Positions 25,041 to 32,746 of a stretch of DNA of 64,000 nucleotides are shown piece by piece. A model generated the notes under the pieces. The model saw only the letters and a program-made list of their open reading frames with translations. It was not told the origin of the DNA and searched no databases. The position numbers were made by a program, and so were the translations under genes. Positions within the stretch are counted from its first letter, which is position 1; every line of letters starts with the position of its first letter. The DNA lies in NCBI GenBank assembly GCA_963809825.1, contig CAWELJ010000004.1, positions 496,001 through 560,000 of the forward strand. The letters are read 5' to 3'. This DNA is from Bog-473 sp963809825. GTDB taxonomy: Bacteria > Actinomycetota > Acidimicrobiia > Acidimicrobiales > RAAP-2.

Positions 25041-26744
25041 GTGTCGCTGCGGCTCCGGCTCCTGCTTGCGGTCGGAGCGATCTCCATCCTGGCGCTCGTG
25101 GTGGCGGACTTCGCCACCTACTCCGCGTTGCGGTCGTCGCTCTACAGCCAGGTCGACCAGCAACTGCAGCGACCCGTCCACCTCAACGTCGATCCGGTGA
25201 CAGGCAACGTCGTGTGCCCCTCGCCGCAGAGCGACAACGGTGGCGGTGGCGGACCGGTGGGCAACGGCGCAGGGCCGGGGGGTGGCGTCGGGAACGGCAC
25301 GGGCGGTGATTTCGCCAACGTCTTCGGCATCAGCTACATCTCCGTGGTCAAACAGAGCGGTGGCGTCGTGGCCGGCCTCGAATGCCCGGCGTACGTGGGT
25401 GACCGCGCCTACCGGCCCCAGCTGCCGGCACAGATCGGCGGGTTCTCGGCCCAGCCCGATGGCTCACAGGTGTCCTACTTCACCACCGGCTCCGTCGCCC
25501 CGGGCGGGCCGTCCTTCCGGGTCCGGGCCCAGAAGGTCCAAGGTGGGTCCTTCAACGGAGACGTCCTGGTGCAGGCACAGACGCTCGTCGACCAGGCAAG
25601 CACCCTGCACACGCTCTTCCTGATTGAGCTGGCGGTCACCGCCGGCGCGCTGGTGTTCGCGCTGGGGGCCGGCTGGTGGCTGGTCCGCCTCGGCCTGCGT
25701 CCCCTGGAGGACGTGGAGCGCACCGCCGACTCCATCGCGGCGGGCAACCTCGAGCAACGGGTTCCGGGTGCCGAGCGGTCGACCGAGGTCGGCCGGCTGG
25801 CCCGGGCGCTCAATGTGATGCTGGAGCGGATCCAGGCCGCGTTTGCGGCCCGGATCGCCTCCGAGGCGCGCCTGAAGGAGTCCGAGCGGCACCTGCGCCA
25901 GTTCGTCGCCGACGCGTCGCACGAGCTCCGCACACCCATCGCCGCCGTCTCGGCCTATGCCGAGCTGTTCGAGCGCGGCGCCGCCGAACGCTCCGACGAC
26001 CTGCCCAGGGTCATGTCGGGTATCCGGACCGAGACGGCTCGCATGGACCGCCTCGTCAGCGACCTGCTGATCCTGGCCCGGCTCGACGAGGGCGTGCCGA
26101 TGGAGCAAGCCCCGGTGGAATTGGTCGCCCTGGCGTCGGACGCCGTTCGCACGGCCACCGCCGTCGGGCCCGAGTGGCCGGTTCGTTTCTGGGCCGCCCA
26201 CCCCGTCGAGGTTGTCGGGGACAAAGATCGCCTTCGCCAGGTGATCGACAACCTGCTCGCGAACGTGCGCGCGCACACACCCCCCGGGACCACGGCGACG
26301 GTGCGGGTGGATCAGGTCGGCGACGAGGCCGAGCTGGAGGTACGCGACACGGGCCCCGGCATGCCTGACGAGGAGGCCCGCCGCATCTTCGAGCGCTTCT
26401 ACCGGTCCGATCCGGCCCGTGCCCGCACCAGCGGCGGCAGCGGACTCGGCCTCTCCATCGTCTCCGCCATCGTGTCCGCGCACGGCGGCACCGTCGCCGC
26501 GGTGTCCTCGCCGGGGCACGGCATGGCGGTGATCGTCCGCATCCCGCTGAGTCCGCCGGAGGCCGCTCAGGAGCCGATGGTCGATCAGGCGCAGGCGCCG
26601 GAGGCGGAGCAGGCGCAGGAGGCGGAGCAGGCGCAGGAGGCGGAGCAGGAGCAGGCGCCGGAGGCGGAGCAGGCGCAGGAGCAGGAGCCTGAACCGGTGG
26701 AGGGGCAGGTTGCGCCGGACGAGGAGCCCGAGCCCGCCGCCTGA
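25041..26744 (+). CDS. Sensor histidine kinase with Glu/Gln/Ala repeat tail
   Basis: A 567-residue membrane kinase: TM1 (LLLAVGAISILALVVADFA), an extracellular sensor of about 160 residues with a Gly/Asn-rich stretch (NGGGGGPVGNGAGPGGG), TM2 (about 195-215), HAMP, phosphoacceptor His294 (FVADASHELRTP), N-box DNLLANVRAH, and ATP-lid motifs DTGPGMPDE and GGSGLGLSIV. After the kinase core (about residue 505) come about 60 residues of acidic EAEQAQ repeats, absent from ordinary relatives. GTG 25041 abuts the regulator stop. It is the cognate sensor of the upstream regulator. The signal sensed is unknown. Confidence 0.93.
   Translation: MSLRLRLLLAVGAISILALVVADFATYSALRSSLYSQVDQQLQRPVHLNVDPVTGNVVCPSPQSDNGGGGGPVGNGAGPGGGVGNGTGGDFANVFGISYISVVKQSGGVVAGLECPAYVGDRAYRPQLPAQIGGFSAQPDGSQVSYFTTGSVAPGGPSFRVRAQKVQGGSFNGDVLVQAQTLVDQASTLHTLFLIELAVTAGALVFALGAGWWLVRLGLRPLEDVERTADSIAAGNLEQRVPGAERSTEVGRLARALNVMLERIQAAFAARIASEARLKESERHLRQFVADASHELRTPIAAVSAYAELFERGAAERSDDLPRVMSGIRTETARMDRLVSDLLILARLDEGVPMEQAPVELVALASDAVRTATAVGPEWPVRFWAAHPVEVVGDKDRLRQVIDNLLANVRAHTPPGTTATVRVDQVGDEAELEVRDTGPGMPDEEARRIFERFYRSDPARARTSGGSGLGLSIVSAIVSAHGGTVAAVSSPGHGMAVIVRIPLSPPEAAQEPMVDQAQAPEAEQAQEAEQAQEAEQEQAPEAEQAQEQEPEPVEGQVAPDEEPEPAA
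26580..26700 (+). repeat. In-frame repeat coding EAEQAQ units in the kinase tail
   Basis: The 3' end of the kinase gene contains near-identical 18-bp units (gaggcggagcaggcgcag) and shorter variants, giving PEAEQAQ-EAEQAQ-EAEQEQAP-EAEQAQ-EQEPEP. Unit number is likely to vary by slippage. The frame is kept, so the tail remains translated. Confidence 0.85.
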
Positions 26745-26825
26745 TCCCACCCCGCCGGGACCCGGCCGGGATTCACACCGGGCCCACAGCCGGTCTTGAC
26801 CGAATCCGGAAGCCGATCCGGCACC

Positions 26826-28037
26826 ATGCGACCCATGACAGTCCTGGTTCCCGTGGAGGCCGACGCCGACCCCCGTCGGGTCGCGGTGGACGTCGAGATC
26901 GTCGTCCCGGTCTACAACGAGGCGGCCCAGTTGGCCGACCGGATCACGGCGCTGCGCACCTTCCTCGACCAGTCGTTCCCCTTCCGGGCGCTCGTCACGA
27001 TCGTCGACAACGCAAGCACCGACGACACCTTCGCGGTGGCGAGCGAGCTGGCCTCCACCTTGACCGGCGTCGCGGCCGTCCATCTGGCTCGCAAGGGGCG
27101 GGGCTATGCGCTGCGCTCGGCCTGGTCGACCAGCCAGGCCCCCGTCGTCGCCTACATGGACGTGGACCTCTCCACCTCTCTCTCCGCGCTGCTCCCCCTC
27201 GTGGCACCGCTGTTGTCCGGGCACCGTGACGTGACCATCGGGTCGCGCCTCGCCCGCGGTGCCCACGTGGTCCGGGGCCCCAAGCGCGAGCTCATCTCGC
27301 GGGCCTACAACCTCCTCCTCAAGCTCACCCTGCGCGGCCGGTTCAGCGACGCCCAGTGCGGGTTCAAGGCGCTCCGGCGGGACGCGGCGGAGAAGCTGCT
27401 GCCCCTCGTCGAGGACAACGAGTGGTTCTTCGACACCGAGCTCCTGGTCACGGCGGAGCGGCTCGGCCTGCGCATCGGCGAGGTGCCCGTGGACTGGGTC
27501 GACGACCCCGACTCGCGGGTGCGCATCGTGTCCACCGCGGCCGACGACCTGCGCGGCGTGTGGCGGATGCTCGTCCGGCGCCCGAAGGGCGTGCGCAACA
27601 TGCGCTCGAACGAGGTGGCGGCCGACCAGCTGCTGCGCTTCGCCGGGGTCGGGGTGATCTCGACGCTCGGCTACCTCTTCCTGTTCATCGCCTGGCGCCC
27701 GCTCGTCGGGGCGCTCGCCGCCAACGCGGTCGCGATGGCGATCGCCACCTTGTTCAACACCGCGGTGCACCGCGAGCTCTCCCGCACCACCGACGGCCAG
27801 GCCCGCCGCGGCCGCCTCTACGCCGTCGCCGGCGGCCTCTACGCCGTGAGCCTCGCCTTCACGACGCTGGGCCTCGTCGTGGCCCAGACGCTGGCCCCGG
27901 GGGCACTGCTCCCCGAGCTGGTGGCGATCACCCTCGCCAACCTGGCGGCCGCCGTCTTCCGGTTCGCCGTGCTGCGGGCCTGGATCTTCCGCCCCTCCGC
28001 CCGCCCGGGCGCCGGACTCATGGAGTTGTCGCGATGA
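26826..28037 (+). CDS. Bifunctional GT2 glycosyltransferase with GtrA domain
   Basis: A 403-residue protein. Residues about 18-250 are a GT2 domain of the polyprenyl-phosphate sugar transferase type (VEIVVPVYNEAAQLADRI, VDNASTDDT, metal-binding MDVDLSTSLSALLP, and DAQCGFKALRR). Residues about 270-400 have four membrane helices of a GtrA/DPMS-like domain (FAGVGVISTLGYLFLFIAW). It should make polyprenyl-phosphate-hexose on the cytoplasmic side and aid its flipping, feeding the GT39 enzyme encoded next. ATG 26826 or 26835 are both possible; no strong site is seen. It overlaps the downstream gene by 4 bp (ATGA). Confidence 0.87.
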   Translation: MRPMTVLVPVEADADPRRVAVDVEIVVPVYNEAAQLADRITALRTFLDQSFPFRALVTIVDNASTDDTFAVASELASTLTGVAAVHLARKGRGYALRSAWSTSQAPVVAYMDVDLSTSLSALLPLVAPLLSGHRDVTIGSRLARGAHVVRGPKRELISRAYNLLLKLTLRGRFSDAQCGFKALRRDAAEKLLPLVEDNEWFFDTELLVTAERLGLRIGEVPVDWVDDPDSRVRIVSTAADDLRGVWRMLVRRPKGVRNMRSNEVAADQLLRFAGVGVISTLGYLFLFIAWRPLVGALAANAVAMAIATLFNTAVHRELSRTTDGQARRGRLYAVAGGLYAVSLAFTTLGLVVAQTLAPGALLPELVAITLANLAAAVFRFAVLRAWIFRPSARPGAGLMELSR

Positions 28038-30253
28038 CGGATCTCACACCCGCCCCCGATGCGCCGGTCGGGGTGCTCGACCGGCCCGTGGACTTCGACG
28101 CCGGCGGCCACACGGGTGCCGGCGCGGCCCCGCCCGCCGGTGAATGGCCGCCCGGCCCGCGGCCGGGGCGCGTGGCTCGCTTCGTGCGGGGCAAGGAGAG
28201 CGACGCGCCCTGGGTGCGGCCCGCCCTCCTCACGCTGCTCGCCGCCACCGCGGTGCTCTACCTCTGGGACCTCGGGGCGAGCGGGTGGGGCAACTCCTTC
28301 TACTCCGCCGCCGTGCAGGCCGGCACCAAGAGCTGGAAGGCCTTCTTCTTCGGGTCCTCGGACGCGTCCAGCTTCATCACCGTCGACAAGCCGCCGGCCT
28401 TCCTGTGGCCGATGGAGATCTCGGCCCGCATCTTCGGGCTCAACTCGTGGAGCGTGCTGGCGCCCCAGGCCCTCGAGGGCGTGGCGACCGTCGGCCTGGT
28501 CTACCTGTCCGTCCGGCGCTGGTTCAGCGCGCAAGCCGCGATCCTCGGCGGCGCCGTGGTGGCGCTCACGCCGGTGGCGGCGCTGATGTTCCGCTACAAC
28601 AATCCCGACGCCATGCTCGCCCTGCTGCTGGCGGGCGCCCTGTACGCCACCGTGCGCGGCCTCGAGCGGGCGCAGACGAAGTGGCTCGTCCTCGCCGGCG
28701 CGCTGGTGGGCTTCGGCTTCATCACCAAAATGATGCAGGCCTTCTTGATCCTCCCGGTCATGGCCGTCGTCTACCTGCTCGCGGCGCCGACCGGATGGTG
28801 GCGGCGGGTGTGGCAGGTCCTCCTGATGGGCCTGTCCACCCTCGTCGCAGCCGGCTGGTGGGTGGCCGCCGTGGTCCTGACGCCGGCCGCCGATCGCCCG
28901 TACGTCGGCGGTTCGCAGGACAACAACATCTTGAACCTCATCTTCGGCTACAACGGCTTCGGCCGGATCACCGGCAACGAGACCGGCAGCGTGGGCGGCG
29001 GCACGGTCCGGGGGAGCATGTGGGGCCCGACGGGGCTGACCCGTCTCTTCAACGCCGAGTTCGGCAACATGATGTCGTGGCTCCTGCCCGGCGCCCTCGT
29101 GATGGGCGCCGTCCTGCTCGCCATCACCGTCCGGGCCCGCCGCACCGATCGCGAGCGCGCCGCGCTGCTGCTGTGGGGCGGCTCGCTCGTCTCCACCGGG
29201 CTCGTCATCAGCCTGGCCCAGGGCATCATCCATCCCTACTACCTGGTCGCCCTCGCGGCGCCGCTCGGCGGCCTGGTCGGGATCGCCACCATGGGCCTGT
29301 GGCAGCGCCGCCACAGTCTGGTCGGGCGGCTCGGGCTGGCGGCGGGCCTGGCTTCCACGGTGGTCTGGACCTACGTGCTCCTCGGGCGCACGTCGGACTG
29401 GTTCCCGGCCCTGCGCCCCTTCGTCGCGGTCGTGGGGACTCTCGGGGTCGTCGCCATCCTGGCCCTCCCGCTGCTGCGCCCGGTCCCCAAGCTCGCCATC
29501 GGCCTCGTCGCGGCACTCGGACTCGGGGCCGCGCTGGCCGCGCCACTGTTCTCGACGGTCGCCACGGCGACCACGCCGCACGCCGGCGCGATCCCGTCGG
29601 TGACCCCCAGCGCGGCGGGCGGCTTCGGGGGTGGCCCCGGCGGCGGGTTCCCGGGCGGCCGCGGCGGCCGTCTGCCGGGGGCCTTCGCCGGCGGCGGGTT
29701 CCCCGGTGGCGCGGCACCCTCGTTCAGGGGCGGGTTCCCCGGCGCCGGAACCGGGGCCGGGACCGGCGGCTTCCCGGGCGCTGGAAACGGCACCGGCGGT
29801 TTTCCCGGCGGCTTCCCGGGCGGGGCGGCGCCCTCGTTCGGCCCCGGCGGCGCCCGGCGTGCGTTCGGTGGCGGCGGCGGCCCCGGCGGGATCCTCGGTG
29901 CCAGCCAGTCCAACGCCGCGTTGAACCGGCGGCTGCAATCGAACGCCGCGCGCTACACCTGGGCCGCTGCGACCGTGAGCGCAAACTCGGCCGCCGGCTA
30001 CCAGCTCGCCAGCGGCGAGCCGGTGATGGCCATCGGCGGGTTCAACGGCACGGACCCGGCGCCGACGCTGGCCCAGTTCGAGACGTACGTCGGGGCGGGC
30101 CGGATCCACTACTTCATCGCCGGCGGGCGCGGCGGAGGCCCGGGGGGAGCCGGGGGCTCGAGCAACAACGCCGCGCAGATCACTTCGTGGGTCGAGTCGC
30201 ACTACACGGCCGAGACGGTCGGCGGGGTGACCGTCTACGACCTCACGTCGTGA
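28034..30253 (+). CDS. GT39/ArnT-like polyprenyl-phosphate-sugar glycosyltransferase with Gly-rich insert
   Basis: A 739-residue membrane enzyme of the YkcB/PMT type. A polar N-terminus (about 60 residues) precedes about 12 membrane segments. The first extracellular loop has GNSFYSAAVQAG and VDKPPAFLWP, with the acidic residues typical of this GT-C family; NPDAMLALLLAG and GFGFITKMMQAF follow. After the last helix comes a Gly/Pro/Phe-rich region of about 90 residues (29600-29890) and a C-terminal extracellular domain (YTWAAATVSANSAAGYQL...AQITSWVESHY). It should transfer a sugar from the lipid carrier made by the preceding gene to a wall or protein acceptor. It overlaps the GT2 gene (ATGA). 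Confidence 0.85.
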   Translation: MTDLTPAPDAPVGVLDRPVDFDAGGHTGAGAAPPAGEWPPGPRPGRVARFVRGKESDAPWVRPALLTLLAATAVLYLWDLGASGWGNSFYSAAVQAGTKSWKAFFFGSSDASSFITVDKPPAFLWPMEISARIFGLNSWSVLAPQALEGVATVGLVYLSVRRWFSAQAAILGGAVVALTPVAALMFRYNNPDAMLALLLAGALYATVRGLERAQTKWLVLAGALVGFGFITKMMQAFLILPVMAVVYLLAAPTGWWRRVWQVLLMGLSTLVAAGWWVAAVVLTPAADRPYVGGSQDNNILNLIFGYNGFGRITGNETGSVGGGTVRGSMWGPTGLTRLFNAEFGNMMSWLLPGALVMGAVLLAITVRARRTDRERAALLLWGGSLVSTGLVISLAQGIIHPYYLVALAAPLGGLVGIATMGLWQRRHSLVGRLGLAAGLASTVVWTYVLLGRTSDWFPALRPFVAVVGTLGVVAILALPLLRPVPKLAIGLVAALGLGAALAAPLFSTVATATTPHAGAIPSVTPSAAGGFGGGPGGGFPGGRGGRLPGAFAGGGFPGGAAPSFRGGFPGAGTGAGTGGFPGAGNGTGGFPGGFPGGAAPSFGPGGARRAFGGGGGPGGILGASQSNAALNRRLQSNAARYTWAAATVSANSAAGYQLASGEPVMAIGGFNGTDPAPTLAQFETYVGAGRIHYFIAGGRGGGPGGAGGSSNNAAQITSWVESHYTAETVGGVTVYDLTS
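29620..29895 (+). repeat. Gly/Pro/Phe-rich coding repeats (GGFPGG type)
   Basis: Inside the GT39 gene, imperfect units give GGFGGG, GGGFPGG, GGFPGA and GGFPGGFPGG, interrupted by AAPSFRG and AAPSFGPGG. DNA is nearly pure G/C. It encodes a flexible extracellular linker between the last helix and the C-terminal domain. Confidence 0.85.
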
Positions 30254-30274
30254 CCCGCACCGCCGACGGCGCGT

Positions 30275-30772
30275 TCAGAGAAGCTCGAGGTAGCGCGCCA
30301 GTGTGGCGGCGTCGAAGGCGACGAAGCGGACAAGGGTGACGTCGGTGGCCGCCGCGCGGACGGTTGTCACGGCGACCTCGGCGGCCAGCTCCGGGGGATA
30401 GCCGTAGACACCGGTCGAGATGGCCGGGAAGGCGACGGTGCGGGCGCCGACCCGGTCGGCCACGGCGAGAGCGCTGACGTAGCAGGACGCGAGGGTCTCG
30501 GGCTCACCCGCCCCGCCCCCCTGCCAGACGGGGCCGACGGTGTGGATGATGTAGCGCGCCGGGAGGTCGAAGCCGTCGGTGACCACGGCGTGGCCGGGTG
30601 GGCACTCGCCGATGGCCCGGCAGGCCGCCTGCAGCCGGTCGGCGCCGGCGGCGCGGTGGATGGCACCGTCGACCCCGCCACCCCCGAGCAGCCGTCGGTT
30701 CGCCGCGTTGACGACCGCATCGACGCGCTCGGCGGTGATGTCGCCCAGGGCCGCGTCGAGCCGCGGGGCCAC
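30275..30772 (-). CDS. Macro-domain (ADP-ribose-binding) protein
   Basis: A 165-residue single macro domain. LGDITAERVDAVVNAANRRLLGGGG (read as GDITAERVDAVVNAAN then RRLLGGGGVDGAIH) and VAFPAISTGVYGYPPELAAEVA are the two ADP-ribose-binding loops. The set of residues (Asn in AANRRL, Gly-rich loop, ISTGVYGYP) fits deacetylase/de-ADP-ribosylating macro proteins of the YmdB/AF1521 type. GTG 30772 is preceded by GGGGGA at 8 nt and begins 5 bp after the stop of the upstream exported protein gene, so they form an operon. No ADP-ribosyltransferase gene is near. It converges on the GT39 gene. Confidence 0.88.
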   Translation of the reverse strand: MAPRLDAALGDITAERVDAVVNAANRRLLGGGGVDGAIHRAAGADRLQAACRAIGECPPGHAVVTDGFDLPARYIIHTVGPVWQGGGAGEPETLASCYVSALAVADRVGARTVAFPAISTGVYGYPPELAAEVAVTTVRAAATDVTLVRFVAFDAATLARYLELL

Positions 30773-30777
30773 GCGGC

Positions 30778-31581
30778 CTATCCCCCGGTGGTGGAGGTGG
30801 CGCCCGACGTCGCGCTCGGCACGAGCTTGAGCAGCGATACCGACTTCCCCGGCGCCTTCACGTTCGTCGTCTCGCCCCAGTGCGAGAAGCTCACGGTGCC
30901 GTGGATGGCCGATGAGCCGCCCGCGCCGCCCGGGTTGGTGACCTCCTGAATGGGCAGCGGTGCGCCGGAGGACGGGATGTAGAGGACGACCGGGACCTTG
31001 CTGCCGCTCTGGGTGCTCACGAATCCGTGGATGGCGCGGGCCTGCTGGCCGTTGACGGTCTTCACGGCGCTGTAGGTGAAGGGCCCGCTCATCTGCAACT
31101 CGGTCGTGATCTCCGAGTTCAAGAGGCCGCCGACGAGCTGGCCCAGGGCGCTGTTGGACGTCGGGAAGGAGAGCCAGGTCCCGGCGTACTTGCCGGCCAG
31201 GGCGTTCGAGAGGCCGAGGACGTTGTGGAGTGCGGTCTTGTCGCCCTTCACGTATCCAGTCGTCCCGGTCACCAGGGCGTTCACGTGTTCGCTGAGCGAC
31301 CCCTTCTTCACGATCAACGACTGCGACCCCGAGGTGGACCCGGTGTCGCCCTCGACATGGATGGTGACGCCCGACTGCGTGGCGACCGAGGAGAAGTGGA
31401 CGCCCTGGCCCCCGACCGCGTTGAGCGAGGCCCGGTACTCGGTCTGGGCGCTCGGCGTGGCGGCCCCCGCCGTCCCGGGCCCGGCGGCGAGCGCGGACAG
31501 CGTGGACAGCGCGGCGAGCGCGCCGGAGCCCACGGCGGCTGCCGCGGCATGACGTCGGGACACGGGGCGCATGGAGCGCAT
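30778..31581 (-). CDS. Exported beta-rich protein, paralogue A
   Basis: A 267-residue exported protein: positively charged start, hydrophobic segment (AAAAAVGSGALAALSTLSALAA) and likely cleavage near GTAGAAT. The mature part has alternating beta-strand patterns (VHFSSVATQSGVTIHVEGDTG, SLIVKKGSLSEHVNALVTG, TGYVKGDKTALHNVLGL) and SFSHWGET near the end. It shares this layout with the next gene upstream; the pattern is similar to LppX/LprG-like proteins but lacks a lipobox cysteine. Start 31581 follows AGGAG at 10 nt. Function unknown. Confidence 0.75.
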   Translation of the reverse strand: MRSMRPVSRRHAAAAAVGSGALAALSTLSALAAGPGTAGAATPSAQTEYRASLNAVGGQGVHFSSVATQSGVTIHVEGDTGSTSGSQSLIVKKGSLSEHVNALVTGTTGYVKGDKTALHNVLGLSNALAGKYAGTWLSFPTSNSALGQLVGGLLNSEITTELQMSGPFTYSAVKTVNGQQARAIHGFVSTQSGSKVPVVLYIPSSGAPLPIQEVTNPGGAGGSSAIHGTVSFSHWGETTNVKAPGKSVSLLKLVPSATSGATSTTGG

Positions 31582-31703
31582 GAAGCTCACTCTCCTGGGT
31601 GGGGCCTGCCCCGCGGCGCGCGGCGCCGGCTGGGCGGTAGGGGGACGGGGGACATTTTCGCACGCGATCGTCCGGGCCCGGGGTCGCCCGGGGTCAACCC
31701 CCG

Positions 31704-32456
31704 TCACACCGAGGTGACGGGGCCGATGGAGACGGTGGCCTGGGGCGCCTGGGGGCGCACGATCTCGCCCCACTTGGAGTAGGTGACGTGCTCGGCTGCG
31801 GTGGGCTGCCCCTTGGCGTCCAGCGAGTCCTCCTCCACCGGATCGTGGGTCCCGTGGGCGCGGACGTAGAGGACGACGTGCTGGGTCTTGTGGCCGGTGA
31901 AGGTCTGAGTCCCGTCGATCGCGTCGACGGCGTACCCGTCGACGGTGCGCGGGTGCCCGAGAGAGAGCGGGCCCTTGAGCGCCAGCTCCTGGGCGACGTC
32001 GTGCGAGCGGACGCCGGCGACCACCTGCGAGAAGGCGGCGTTGGTGGTGGCGAACTTGATCCACTGGCCCTGGGCCACGGTCGCCTGGGCCGCGCTCATG
32101 CCGGCCAGGTTCTCGAGTCCGCCCGTGTTGCCCTTCACGAAGGTGATGCCGCCGATGACGACGATGGTGGCGTTGTCGGTGAGCGACCCCTTCCCGGTGA
32201 CGACCGTCTGCGTGCCCGACGCCGGTCCGGCGTCGCCGCTCACGAGCAGGGTCACCTTGGACTGGGTGGACGACGAGGCGTAGTGGACCGACCACGAGCG
32301 GGTCGTGGCGAGCGCCTCCTGGTAGAGGGTCGACGCGCTGGGCGCCGAGGTCGACGCCCCGGCGGCCGCCAGCGGGAGTGTCGCCGTGACCAGGGCACAG
32401 CCGACCAGCGTGCCGGCCACGCGTGCGGCGGCCGCCAGCCCTCTCTCGAACACCAC
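31704..32456 (-). CDS. Exported beta-rich protein, paralogue B
   Basis: A 250-residue exported protein with signal segment (VAGTLVGCALVTATLPLAAAGA). The mature part aligns by eye with paralogue A: SVHYASSSTQSKVTLLVSGDAG, TVVTGKGSLTDNATIVVIGG, ITFVKGNTGGLENLAGM, GQWIKFATTNAAFSQVVAGV and VTYSKWGEIVRPQAP. Two adjacent GTG codons at 32456/32453 follow GGGAGGAG. It lies 122 bp upstream of paralogue A on the same strand, indicating a tandem duplication. Lipid-carrier function is one possibility by likeness to LppX-type folds; unproven. Confidence 0.75.
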   Translation of the reverse strand: MVFERGLAAAARVAGTLVGCALVTATLPLAAAGASTSAPSASTLYQEALATTRSWSVHYASSSTQSKVTLLVSGDAGPASGTQTVVTGKGSLTDNATIVVIGGITFVKGNTGGLENLAGMSAAQATVAQGQWIKFATTNAAFSQVVAGVRSHDVAQELALKGPLSLGHPRTVDGYAVDAIDGTQTFTGHKTQHVVLYVRAHGTHDPVEEDSLDAKGQPTAAEHVTYSKWGEIVRPQAPQATVSIGPVTSV

Positions 32457-32616
32457 CGCGCTCCTCCCTGTGCCGGTCCCGCCCCGCCCCGGGACCAGTC
32501 AGCTTTTCACGCGGCCGGCGCCCCGCCCGTTCACGCCGCTCCGGGCTCCCGGCCGCGCGGGCCGGCGGGGCGACCGTTCTCCGGCGTCCCCGAGGCACGG
32601 CGAGATCCCCCGCTTA

Positions 32617-32637
32617 CGAACACGTGTTCGTTATAGT
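32617..32637 (+). promoter_or_regulatory. LexA SOS box and -10 region upstream of recA
   Basis: CGAACACGTGTTCG (32617-32630) is a perfect inverted repeat matching the actinobacterial SOS box CGAAC-N4-GTTCG. TATAGT (32632-32637) right after it fits a -10 hexamer, so LexA bound here would block RNA polymerase. It is 116 bp upstream of the recA start. No other SOS box was noticed near the cinA operon. Confidence 0.88.
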
Positions 32638-32746
32638 GCGAACAGGCAGCACCGGCGGGTCCCGTCACACCCCCGCCGTAGGGTCACCGCACAGGGCACG
32701 GATCAGGGCCGGCACAGGTCGCAGAGCAGACATGGAGGAGAGAGAG

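Noticed and set aside
26580..26700. Direct repeats considered as CRISPR array
   Set aside because: Units are contiguous, without unique spacers, and lie in frame inside a kinase gene.
25464..27770. Long open frame on the minus strand (768 codons)
   Set aside because: It runs antisense to the kinase and GT2 genes, has no recognisable domain, and reflects G/C at third positions of the real genes.
29620..29895. G/C repeats considered as a mobile-element or origin repeat
   Set aside because: They are in frame in the GT39 gene and encode a Gly/Pro/Phe linker; no inverted ends or transposase.
27839..30202. 787-codon minus-strand frame
   Set aside because: Antisense to the GT39 gene; composition is repetitive Arg/Gly/Glu with no domain or ribosome-binding site.
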